Shown here in pieces: positions 1 through 6,731 of a stretch of DNA of 36,915 bases. A program made the translations under genes and the position numbers. Origin of the DNA: Thiohalocapsa sp. (lineage in GTDB: Bacteria; Pseudomonadota; Gammaproteobacteria; Chromatiales; Chromatiaceae); assembly GCF_022340605.1 (NCBI RefSeq), contig NZ_JAJDNQ010000159.1, forward strand, positions 1-36,915, given 5' to 3'. Under the pieces are notes generated by a model. That model saw only the letters and a program-made list of their open reading frames with translations. It searched no databases and had not been told where the DNA came from. Positions within the stretch are counted from its first letter, which is position 1, and every line of letters begins with the position of its first letter.

Positions 1-2
1 TC

Positions 3-164
3 AAGGCCCTCGCCGCGCAACTGCACATGCACCCCGAGAGCCTGATGCGCATGTTGAGCATCGAGGGCAACCCAAGCGTCGAGAACCTGTTCGCAGTCGT
101 CTCCCAGCTCAAGGCCCTTGATGGCGTCTCTCTCAGCGTCCGGGCTTGCGCCGACAAGCCATGA
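3..164 (+). CDS. C-terminal end of a small HTH (XRE/HigA-like) DNA-binding protein, cut by the window edge
   Basis: An open frame enters from the left edge and stops at TGA 162-164, giving 53 residues. They begin KALAAQLHMHPESLMRML and continue with a GNPSVENLF-type segment. The pattern of a recognition-helix-like stretch (LAAQLHMHPESLMRMLS) followed by a helix starting PSVENLF resembles the C-terminal half of small XRE-type antitoxin regulators that accompany RelE/HigB-like toxins. The N-terminus and any toxin partner lie outside the window. The start is unseen, so the family call rests on the short HTH pattern only. The next gene downstream (UPF0175) is also antitoxin-like, which fits an island of toxin-antitoxin genes. 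Confidence 0.5.
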   Translation, partial: KALAAQLHMHPESLMRMLSIEGNPSVENLFAVVSQLKALDGVSLSVRACADKP

Positions 165-236
165 TGGTTTACTACGATGCCGCTGATCCGTTCAGCATAG
201 CGACCGAAGCGATAGCCGCCGCATAGAGCATCACCA

Positions 237-569
237 ATGCGTAACACCCTATCGCTGGAGTATCCCGAGAACCTGCCCGACGCCCTGCACATGAGCCGCG
301 CTGAATTCGAGCAACAGGCACGGCTGGCCATGGCCGCCAAGCTGTTCGAGACCGGCAAGCTGACATCCGGCCAAGCCGCGCGACTGGTCGGCATGGCGCG
401 GGTCGCGTTTCTGAGCGAGTTGGGAAGGCTCGGCGTCTTGGCCATCCAGGTCGAGCCGGAGGAGCTGGCGCAGGACCTTGCCGCCGTCGAGGCAGCCGCC
501 GGTGATCATCGTCGACGAGCATCCAATGTCGGACCCCGCGACCATGCAGGTCGGCCATGCGCCGATTGA
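237..569 (+). CDS. UPF0175 family small protein (antitoxin-like), probably with an altered C-terminus
   Basis: The first 80 or so of 110 residues show the UPF0175 layout: an N-terminal strand (LSLEYPENLPDALHMS), a helix rich in Ala and Leu (EFEQQARLAMAAKLFETGKL), then a helix-turn-helix-like unit (TSGQAARLVGMARVAFLSELGRLGV) and an acidic end (EPEELAQDLAAVEA). Family members are usually 75-95 residues and sit directly upstream of a PIN-like DUF3368 toxin gene. Here the last 20 residues (GDHRRRASNV onward) look unrelated. In another frame at 502-513 the bases encode VIIV, the usual start of a DUF3368 protein, and then the similarity ends. I infer that a deletion removed the toxin and extended this frame. 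The start is the ATG at 237, and no strong Shine-Dalgarno is visible. Confidence 0.75.
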   Translation: MRNTLSLEYPENLPDALHMSRAEFEQQARLAMAAKLFETGKLTSGQAARLVGMARVAFLSELGRLGVLAIQVEPEELAQDLAAVEAAAGDHRRRASNVGPRDHAGRPCAD

Positions 570-611
570 CCTGATGGTCGCCGAGCCGTCACCACCCTAT
601 GCTCAGAGCCC

Positions 612-1547
612 ATGGACAACATCCCCTCGCCCCACGACACCTTCTTCCGCGAGAGCTTCACCCGGCGCGAGGTGGCCTGCGACTTCCTGCGCTGCCAGCT
701 CCCGTCGGCACTGCTGGCCGGGCTGGACCTGACGACGCTGGAGATCAGCAAAGACAGCTACGTCTCCGCCGACCTGCGCTCGGCATACTCCGACCTGGTC
801 TATCGGGTCAGCTACGGGGGCGAGACATTGACGGTCTACCTGCTGTTCGAGCACAAGAGCTGGGCCGAGCACTGGACGGCGCTCCAGCTCATGCGCTACA
901 TCGCAGCCGAAGGCAACCAATACCGCAAGCAGCACCCCAAGGCCCGGCACCTGCCGCCGGTCTATCCGCTGGTGATCTATCATGGCGACCGACCTTGGAC
1001 GGCCCCGGCGGGCTTCCAGGGCCTGGTCAAGCCGCTGCCGGACTCGATAAAGCCGTTCGTACCGAGCTTCGGCTACCAGCTGGTGGACCTGTCAGGCCCC
1101 AGCGATGCCGAGATCAAGGGTCGGGTGCTGACACGTCTCGTCCAGCTCGCCATGCGCTGGGTCTTCGACGCCCAGCCGGTCGAGCGGCTGCGCGAGCTGC
1201 TGGCGCTGATCGAACGGATCGAAGACCGCGACACCGCGGTCGAAGTGCTGGAATCCCTGCTGCGCTACTTCGTCCAAGGTACCCAGCGGGTCGACGAGCC
1301 CACCGTCCGCGCACTGCTGCAACAGACCTCTACCGGAGAACCGATTATGCAGACTTTCATTGACCGCTACGTTGAAAAAGGCCAACGCCTCGGTGAGGCA
1401 ACCGCCCTGCTGCGCCAGATCGAGCGCAAGTTCGGTCCGCCCAGCGACAGCGTCCGCGAGCGCGTGCTGGCTGCCGACAGCGACACGCTGCTGGAGTGGC
1501 TCGACCGCATCCTCGTCGCCGAGTCCGTGGATGCGGTGCTCCATTGA
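612..1547 (+). CDS. Rpn family recombination-promoting nuclease / putative transposase (PD-(D/E)XK, DUF4351 tail)
   Basis: The 311-residue protein starts with the family signature HDTFFRESF near residue 8, followed by VACDFLRCQLP. The PD-(D/E)XK nuclease core is visible as D61 (SDLVYRV) and E80-H81-K82 (YLLFEHKS), with LQLMRYIAAE next and PLVIYHG near residue 120. The C-terminus (about 255-305: QRLGEATALLRQIERKFG and LEWLDRILVAESVDAVL) matches the DUF4351 helical domain often joined to Rpn nucleases. Family members (RpnA-E of E. coli) are DNA endonucleases that promote RecA-independent recombination, and recent work links some to phage defence. The core is complete with no internal stop, so it is probably intact. 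It stands alone between antitoxin-like genes and a convergent operon. Confidence 0.88.
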   Translation: MDNIPSPHDTFFRESFTRREVACDFLRCQLPSALLAGLDLTTLEISKDSYVSADLRSAYSDLVYRVSYGGETLTVYLLFEHKSWAEHWTALQLMRYIAAEGNQYRKQHPKARHLPPVYPLVIYHGDRPWTAPAGFQGLVKPLPDSIKPFVPSFGYQLVDLSGPSDAEIKGRVLTRLVQLAMRWVFDAQPVERLRELLALIERIEDRDTAVEVLESLLRYFVQGTQRVDEPTVRALLQQTSTGEPIMQTFIDRYVEKGQRLGEATALLRQIERKFGPPSDSVRERVLAADSDTLLEWLDRILVAESVDAVLH

Positions 1548-1705
1548 TGCCCGGGGCGAAGCGACTGGTCAGCCGGCGGTGACGAGCCTGTCGATTCGAG
1601 CATCCGGGTATTGACTGAAGCCTGGGATGGAACGCTACAGAGGTTCCGGCAGTGGCGCGGTTGGCGGATCGCCCCCATCGGGTCTCCGCCCCACGAGTTC
1701 GTCCG

Positions 1706-2173
1706 TTACATCCACACCTGCACATCGCGCCCGAACCGCAGGCCCATGACCTGGCACGCCAGCTTCAGCAGTTGGCGCTTCTTGTCATCGCTCTCGTTGG
1801 TGCCCACCACCCACCCGGGTGCGAACGGCTCAGTGTGCGTCCAGAGCCCCGGGCGCCCCGGATAGACCTCCTGCGGCGTGCGACCGACATAGCGGCGGGT
1901 GCGCCCGATGCTCCGCGCCGCGATCCGGAACCGTTCAGGGAAGGCCGGTTCAAGCTCGGCGAAGTGGCGGAACAGGCCGACGAAGCTGTCCTTCGCAAAC
2001 CGAGTCGGGAAATCCTGCCCGAACAACCGGTAGCCCGACGCCAGGGCGCGGGTCGGAGGGGTCTGCGGCACCGGTTCTGGTGTCTCCATCCCTTTCTGAA
2101 GGCTGGCAATGGTCTGCTGCATGACAGCGAGCTGGTTTTGCAGTGTGGCGAGTTCGACGGTATCAGGCAGCAT
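1706..2173 (-). CDS. Unknown 155-residue protein, last gene of the XRE-DUF4258 operon
   Basis: I do not recognise the family. I chose the ATG at 2171-2173 because a GGAG lies nine bases upstream. A longer in-frame start at 2230 would run deep into the preceding gene. The N-terminus (VELATLQNQLAVMQQTIASLQKG) is a short predicted coiled coil. A Pro-rich linker follows, then a basic, aromatic-rich domain with RLFGQDFPTRFAKDSF, FRIAARSIGRTRRYVGR and a C-terminal KKRQLLKLACQVMGLRFG segment. No membrane segment, signal peptide or enzymatic motif stands out. The start overlaps the stop of the DUF4258 gene by 11 bases, which implies translational coupling. It could be a DNA-binding or effector component of the operon, but that is inference. 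Confidence 0.65.
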   Translation of the reverse strand: MLPDTVELATLQNQLAVMQQTIASLQKGMETPEPVPQTPPTRALASGYRLFGQDFPTRFAKDSFVGLFRHFAELEPAFPERFRIAARSIGRTRRYVGRTPQEVYPGRPGLWTHTEPFAPGWVVGTNESDDKKRQLLKLACQVMGLRFGRDVQVWM

Positions 2174-2519
2174 TGGCGTGGTCTCCAGCGAAGGATGTGT
2201 CTCGGGTGGTTCGGTTCGCGTCGCTCGCACCGGCGTGACGATGCTGGCCGCGCAACAGGCGCTTCTCGGTCCTACGCGAAGGGCGATAAACGGTGACGAC
2301 CTTGTCGGCGGCGATCACCACCCGGCAGCCGCGCAATCGCTCCAGCGCGCTGATCTCCTGCTTGCGGCGACGGATCTCCCGGTCCACGTCGTGCGCGAGC
2401 AGCAGCAGGCTGTCGTCATCCACCGGCGTGCCGGCATCGACGATCATCGGGATATCGGATTCACGCAGACCGCGCTGGCGGATGCGGGACTCGGCGTGTT
2501 GGGTCAAGCTGAGATTCAT
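2163..2519 (-). CDS. DUF4258-like small protein (possible toxin-like partner)
   Basis: The 118-residue protein begins with the DUF4258 pattern LTQHAESRIRQRGLRESDIPMIV, has a basic helix (DVDREIRRRKQEISALERL), and ends its core with the strands CRVVIAADKVVTVYRPSRR, as in the domain's C-terminal VITVY motif. DUF4258 proteins are small alpha/beta proteins often found beside HTH regulators and suspected to be RelE-like toxins; I know of no settled biochemical role. The ATG overlaps the stop of the XRE gene (ATGA), and a GGAG sits eight bases upstream. The last 25 residues (GQHRHAGASDANRTTRD onward) look unstructured and overlap the start of the next gene. Confidence 0.78.
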   Translation of the reverse strand: MNLSLTQHAESRIRQRGLRESDIPMIVDAGTPVDDDSLLLLAHDVDREIRRRKQEISALERLRGCRVVIAADKVVTVYRPSRRTEKRLLRGQHRHAGASDANRTTRDTSFAGDHANAA

Positions 2520-3529
2520 GTGCGTTGCTCCGTATTGGTGTTCTCAACATCGGGCGCTTCGTCAGAAGTGCTCCCGGTATCGAGGTGCGATGGGCGTTCT
2601 CCCGCAGGTTCGGCGAGCAGCAACAAGCCCTCCGGGATTTTGATGCGCGATGCGAGCTCTTCGGCTATCGCCCGGTTCCGCTCCTCAAGCCAGCCGCGGT
2701 AGTCTTCTGGCTCAGCCGTATTCTTCTTCTCTACGACGTCGCGTAGGTCGATCCGCCCATCCTGAATCTTCTCAAGGATCTCCTGATCGGCATCATTGTC
2801 CGGTTCGAGGTCGACGATTGGCGCAAGTACGCGTGCGGGGACCGCATAGTCCGGAGTCGCGCCGCGATAGCTGAACGAGAAATCGATCGGGTCGGCCTTA
2901 AACAAGCCAAGCGACTTCATTTGATCTTCCAGGAAGTTCACGAAGGGCGAGTATTCGTTGCCTTCGTCATCCTGGTGCGTCATCAGTAACTCTCGATCTT
3001 TCAGAGACTTCCGCTCATCCTCAATCCACTCGTAGTGGTAACCATAGCGGAAAGCGCCAGGCATGTACGGTAACCGCCGGCACGCCTCTGCGGTTGCAGC
3101 CTCCAACGCCTCGACGGTCTCATCGAGGGCAGTCTTTCGTGCGAGCAAGCTCTGCTGTGCAAGGATCAGAACGGCCAGCGGGGCCAGGTCGAGGATCGCG
3201 TCTTCGGTCAAGCCAAGGTGCCATTGCACGATGGTGAGAAAGGTCCGTGCCGATCCGTCGATGCCGCCCTTGAGCGGGACGCGGTTGTACAACTTCAACG
3301 TGTCCTTCTCCTTCGGGGGGCGCGTCAACTGCTCCCACTCGACGCCGAGGGCCTCGCACAGCCGTTCGCGATTGCTCTGCCGGATGTTGTCGATCTGATC
3401 GCCTACCTCCCAGCGGCTGATCTGCCGCCTGCTCGGGCTGGGGTGGGTCGCCTCTGCGAGTTTCTGTTGGGTCCAACCCTTCTGCTTTCGGTAGAACTTC
3501 AGGGCGTCCGGGTTCAAACGATCAGTCAT
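2516..3529 (-). CDS. XRE-family HTH regulator with a large C-terminal domain
   Basis: The 337-residue protein has an N-terminal HTH: LKFYRKQKGWTQQKLAEAT, then a recognition helix SRRQISRWEVG, then RERLCEALGVEWEQLTRPP. A second domain (about 95-170) carries FLTIVQWHLGLTEDAILDLAP and LAVLILAQQSLLARKTAL, a pattern I associate with HTH proteins whose C-terminal helical domain is of unknown function. An acidic segment (about 195-280) and a Ser/Thr/Glu-rich tail follow. It probably regulates its own operon, since it is first and a good promoter lies just upstream. Start: ATG 3527-3529 with GGAG seven bases upstream. Base composition is lower in GC than the genes to the right, which suggests transfer. 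Confidence 0.85.
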   Translation of the reverse strand: MTDRLNPDALKFYRKQKGWTQQKLAEATHPSPSRRQISRWEVGDQIDNIRQSNRERLCEALGVEWEQLTRPPKEKDTLKLYNRVPLKGGIDGSARTFLTIVQWHLGLTEDAILDLAPLAVLILAQQSLLARKTALDETVEALEAATAEACRRLPYMPGAFRYGYHYEWIEDERKSLKDRELLMTHQDDEGNEYSPFVNFLEDQMKSLGLFKADPIDFSFSYRGATPDYAVPARVLAPIVDLEPDNDADQEILEKIQDGRIDLRDVVEKKNTAEPEDYRGWLEERNRAIAEELASRIKIPEGLLLLAEPAGERPSHLDTGSTSDEAPDVENTNTEQRT

Positions 3530-3561
3530 GGCGCATCTCCTGTCTTGTGCCGTTGCAGGAA

Positions 3562-3590
3562 ATTATAGGCGTTTTCGTAGGATAGTCTAA
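3562..3590 (-). promoter_or_regulatory. Predicted sigma70-type promoter of the XRE-DUF4258 operon
   Basis: On the minus strand a perfect TATAAT lies at 3567-3562. Seventeen bases upstream is a weak -35 (TTAGAC at 3590-3585). Transcription would start near 3555, leaving a short leader of about 25 bases before the ATG at 3529. The region upstream of and across the -10 is locally AT-rich and carries related segments (plus strand AGGCGTTTTCGTAGG and AGGACGTTTAGGCG, about 3567-3612), which may be operator half-sites for the XRE protein. Confidence 0.5.
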
Positions 3591-3856
3591 GGACGTTTAG
3601 GCGCCAAAATCTATCTAACGGCACTTGGTAAACTTCGATTCGAGACTTGGTGCCCGGCGCTAAAACGGCGCCATGACCGTCGAATCCGGCGTCGTCCGCT
3701 CGACCGCTGGTCCGAAGAGGCGCAATCGACGTCCTTCGCGCGACAACACCGGCCTCTTGACTGGTGTCGACAAACAACCCGCGTTTCAGTCGAAGGCGTT
3801 CCGGGAACGGAACACCCGGCTGCGCCGATCTTTGAAAATGGGATCAACCCCATCCC
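3591..3856. other. Non-coding stretch between the XRE operon promoter and the degraded gene
   Basis: I see no convincing gene here. Short open frames exist on both strands, but they show low-complexity Arg-rich translations with no motif. The only structured part is the possible operator region beside the XRE promoter. Confidence 0.4.
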
Positions 3857-4274
3857 GTGTTGCCACGAAACATCGCGTCGCAAACCGAGCAAAATGGCGC
3901 TGAGGCGCTCGCCGAGGGCGTGCGCTTCAAAACCGCGTTCAACGAGCAGGTGGCGGAGTTTCAGGGCGTCGCCGAGCGGCTGTCCGGGCTGGTGGAGGAG
4001 TTCACCCAGGTCCGCACCTTCGACGCCCCGGAGGCGCCGGGCTCGGCGGAGGGGCGCGAGCGGCCCATCGGTGAGATCAGGTCCGCATCATCCAGTCGCT
4101 GGACCAGCGCGTACCGCATGGGCTCGACGAGGATTTCCGTTACAAGCGCCCGGCGGTGTTCACGCTCGACGGCGCGCGCCCTTCGACGGCACCCACACCT
4201 GTTCGCAGGTCTCCAAGACCCTGTGCCGGCATCTGGCAAAGCAGAAGCCGGCGGTCTTCGCTCTATTTTCTTGA
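3857..4274 (+). pseudogene. Frameshifted remnant of an unknown gene
   Basis: Protein-like sequence moves through three reading frames. The first part (to about 4078) reads LAEGVRFKTAFNEQVAEF and LSGLVEEFTQVRTFDAPEAP. From 4081 the neighbouring frame continues VRIIQSLDQRVPHGLDEDF and YKRPAVFTLDGARP. From about 4174 the third frame continues PFDGTHTCSQVSKTLCRHLA and ends at TGA 4272-4274. Two frameshifts therefore break what looks like one coding region. I cannot name the family. The start is uncertain, since no good ATG with a ribosome site precedes the first part. It lies next to the hsdM remnant on the other strand, consistent with a decaying defence island. Confidence 0.5.
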
Positions 4275-4400
4275 TAGTGAAAAGCCGAAGCTAGCCGATT
4301 GGCTGCTCAGACACTCAATGTCCGCTTTGTCGAACACTGCTGCCGATGGGAGCCGAACGAGCGATGTCTCTTTATGGCCGACAGCCGACGGTCTGCCCCT

Positions 4401-4763
4401 CTACATACCGCGTCGGCTTCGAGCCGGATCGCTGCCAGTGCCGTTGTCTACCACGCCGCTTAACTTTTCGAGGCGAGATTGGTTGAAGCCGACGGTGTCG
4501 CGCACGATGCTGCCGAAGGGTGGGTTGCTGATGGCACAGTCTACCCGGTCCCGCTTGGTCCAACTATTCGATGGCTGCTGCAATGTGTTGCGCTGCTCGA
4601 TCGTGCTCGGCACCTCGATGCAGTGGAGCATCAGGTTGGTGGTGCAGAGCAGGTGCGGGAGCTGTTTTTTCTCGATGCCGCGGATGCACTGGGCGTCGCC
4701 GTCAACGCCGTCGTCATGGCGCTAAATGTCCTGGATGGACTTGATGGTGGTGCTGAGGTTCAT
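4401..4763 (-). pseudogene. hsdM: Type I restriction-modification DNA methyltransferase remnant, internally deleted
   Basis: The minus strand begins with a typical HsdM N-terminus, MNLSTTIKSIQDI, at 4763. An in-frame TAG follows, then DDGVDGDAQ, another N-terminal HsdM signature. The frame then joins directly to IEKKQLPHLLCTTNLMLHCI and EVPSTIEQRNTLQQPSNSWT, normally around 200 residues further on. It reaches the catalytic motif IV of N6-adenine methylases, ISNPPFG. After that the similarity stops and the frame ends at 4401. A large internal deletion, a premature stop and a missing C-terminus make it non-functional. The joined segments share one frame, so the deletion itself was in phase. Confidence 0.82.
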
Positions 4764-4990
4764 GGTTTCGAGCGCGCGCCGCCGATATTGTCGGGCTGCA
4801 CGAAGGGCAGGACTTCCAGACCGGGGACGCGGCGGAAGTCGTCGGCGTCGGGTCAGTCGTCCAAGGGGTCGCGATCCGGGACGATCGCGGCGTGCGCGTC
4901 GGCGATATCGCGCTCAAAGGTCTCCGCGTCGTCGCCGAGCTTCGGGAGACGGGCGAAGATCGCGTTCAGCTCGGAGACCTTAGACGCGCT
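4760..4990 (-). pseudogene. Tail of an unknown gene formerly upstream of hsdM, interrupted by a stop
   Basis: Upstream of the hsdM start the minus strand reads KVSELNAIFARLPKLGDDAE, TFERDIADAHAAIVPDRDPLDD, an in-frame TGA, then PDADDFRRVPGLEVLPFVQPDN and a final TGA that overlaps the hsdM ATG (ATGA). The overlap suggests an ancestral operon in which this gene preceded hsdM. The mid-gene stop and absent 5' part show decay. I do not recognise the family with confidence. The DIADAHAAIVPDRDP segment loosely recalls antitoxin C-termini. Confidence 0.45.
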
Positions 4991-5077
4991 CCGGTGGCCC
5001 GGCGGGCACAAGGCGGGCGATGCGCCGGCCACGGGTCGCGATGGCCGAAATCGTGATCGATGCGAAGGCGGTGATAC

Positions 5078-6436
5078 TCAACTCGTAGCAGCTCTTCGCC
5101 GCCGCCCCCCGGTTGCGGGCTTGGTCTTCTTCCGCACCGCCTTCGGCTCCCCATCCGAGATGGCCAGCACCACGCCCAGCGCGATGCAGGTGGTGAGCAG
5201 GCTGCTGCCGCCCTGGCTGATGAAGGGCAGCGTGACGCCGGTGATGGGGATGGCCTTGGTGACGCCGCCGACGTTGAGCAGGGTCTGCACGCTGAACACC
5301 GCGGCGATGCCGGTGGCCGCGAGCATGCCGAAGGGCGATTTGGCGCGGGAGGCGATGAGGATGAGCCGCCAGCAGAGCAGCCCAAAGAAGATGAGCAGCA
5401 GCACGCTGCCGATGAAGCCGAGCTCTTCGGCGACGACGGCGTAGATGAAGTCGCTTTCGGCGATGGGCGTGTAGCGCGGGCGCGCCTGGCTGAACCCCTC
5501 GCCCCAGAGGCCGCCGGCGAACATGCCAGAGAGGCCCTGCAGCACCTGCCAGCCGGCGCCGGTTGGGTCGCTGAAAGGGTCGAGCCAGCTCGCCACGCGC
5601 CGCTGGCCGTGGCTGAAGAATTCCAGCACCGCAAGACCCGCCGCGCTCGCGGCGAGGGCGCCGTAGGCCAGGTATCCGACCCGCTTGGTGCCGGCAGTGA
5701 GCTGCAACAACATCGCCAGCCCCAGGATCAGCACCAGCCCCAGGTCTCGCTGCACCAGCAACAGCCCCAGCAGCAGTGCCGCGAACAGCGCCAGCGGCCA
5801 CAGCGGGCGCAGCAGCGGAAACGGGATCGGTCCGCGCCACTTGGCCAGCGCCTTGGCGTTGCGGTCGATGAAGGCGGCGGTGAACAGCACCACGCTGAGC
5901 TTGAGTCCCTCGGTGGGCGTGATGAAGCCGGCGCCGTAGACGGCGCCGCGGAAGCGCTGCCCGGTCACCAGCACCAGGACGACGATGCCGAGCGACAGTA
6001 CGGCCCAGAACCAGCGCGCCGCCGCCAGCGGCCTGTAGCGCCCGTCCATCAGCGCGACAGTCACCAGCGCCAGCAACGCGACGCCCACAGGCAGCACCAG
6101 GTGTGCGACGCCGAGCACGTCGCCGGCATAGACGCCCATGCGGAACTGCGCCAAGAGCCCGATGCCAGCCAAGAAGGCCACGAGCGCCAGCATGAGCTGA
6201 TCGCCCCGGAAACCGACGGCGACGAACAGCGCGTGCGCGGCGAAAAAGGATAGGACGAAGCCCAGCGGCGGCAGCAGGTCCAGCGCGCGCACCGCAATGC
6301 CGTCCTTGGGCAGCGCGCCCAGCACCATCAGGAAGCCGACGCCGATGCCGAACAGCACCCAGAGCAGCAGGCGCCGTTCCGGTGCGCGGGCGTCCCAGCG
6401 CTCGGTGAATGTCTCGGATCGGGCGGGTTTGGCCAT
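5078..6436 (-). CDS. SEDS-family (FtsW/RodA/SpoVE) peptidoglycan glycosyltransferase
   Basis: The 452-residue polytopic protein starts MAKPARSETFTERW at 6436; the frame is open further upstream, but that part covers repeat DNA. About ten membrane segments follow. SEDS signatures are present: GFITPTEGLKLSVVLFTAAF, LLLVQRDLGLVLILGLA, the large extracellular loop with WLDPFSDPTGAGWQVLQGL (its Asp aligns with the catalytic Asp of RodA/FtsW), GGLWGEGFSQ, and TLPFISQGGSSLLTT. SEDS proteins polymerise lipid II and work with a class B PBP, and such a PBP gene lies just upstream on the same strand. The long N-terminal region before the core resembles neither canonical FtsW nor RodA closely, so a specialised third SEDS-PBP pair is likely. 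No clear Shine-Dalgarno is seen. Confidence 0.88.
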   Translation of the reverse strand: MAKPARSETFTERWDARAPERRLLLWVLFGIGVGFLMVLGALPKDGIAVRALDLLPPLGFVLSFFAAHALFVAVGFRGDQLMLALVAFLAGIGLLAQFRMGVYAGDVLGVAHLVLPVGVALLALVTVALMDGRYRPLAAARWFWAVLSLGIVVLVLVTGQRFRGAVYGAGFITPTEGLKLSVVLFTAAFIDRNAKALAKWRGPIPFPLLRPLWPLALFAALLLGLLLVQRDLGLVLILGLAMLLQLTAGTKRVGYLAYGALAASAAGLAVLEFFSHGQRRVASWLDPFSDPTGAGWQVLQGLSGMFAGGLWGEGFSQARPRYTPIAESDFIYAVVAEELGFIGSVLLLIFFGLLCWRLILIASRAKSPFGMLAATGIAAVFSVQTLLNVGGVTKAIPITGVTLPFISQGGSSLLTTCIALGVVLAISDGEPKAVRKKTKPATGGRRRRAATS

Positions 6437-6600
6437 GCTGTGCTTAGGGGCGATGCAGATCAGGGATGTGCCGGGGCTCGGGTTGACGCGCGCGCGCCCA
6501 GCTCGGGGCTGCACGGGGCGCGGGAGCGCCCCGGAACACCTGACAGGGCTACCGAGACCGGGCCAGTATTTTTTGCCCCTTGGCCGGAGCGGTTCTCGGC

Positions 6601-6686
6601 GTAGGATGGGCAAAGCGAAGCGTGCCCATCGTTCAGTTGGTTCGCGTGACGACCTGGTGGGCACGCTATCGCTTTGCCCACCCTAC
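6601..6686. repeat. Imperfect inverted repeat with GGATGGGCAAAGCG arms
   Basis: The left arm (6601-6630) starts GTAGGATGGGCAAAGCGAAG. The right arm (6656-6686) is nearly its reverse complement and ends CGCTTTGCCCACCCTAC. The loop is about 25 bases. It lies in the 295-base gap between the PBP and SEDS genes and could form a hairpin in their shared transcript. Palindromes of this type are common between genes of several proteobacteria and are not a coding sequence. Confidence 0.8.
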
Positions 6687-6731
6687 TCAGGCAATGCCTC
6701 GTCAGGTCAAGAACCCGGGTTTGGCCGGGGC

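Noticed and set aside
3591..3777. Small minus-strand frame upstream of the XRE gene
   Set aside because: It contains the predicted promoter and operator region and shows no conserved motif or ribosome site.
6437..6664. N-terminal extension of the SEDS protein to 6664
   Set aside because: It covers the GGATGGGCAAAGCG inverted repeat and gives basic, Pro-rich sequence unlike any SEDS N-terminus.
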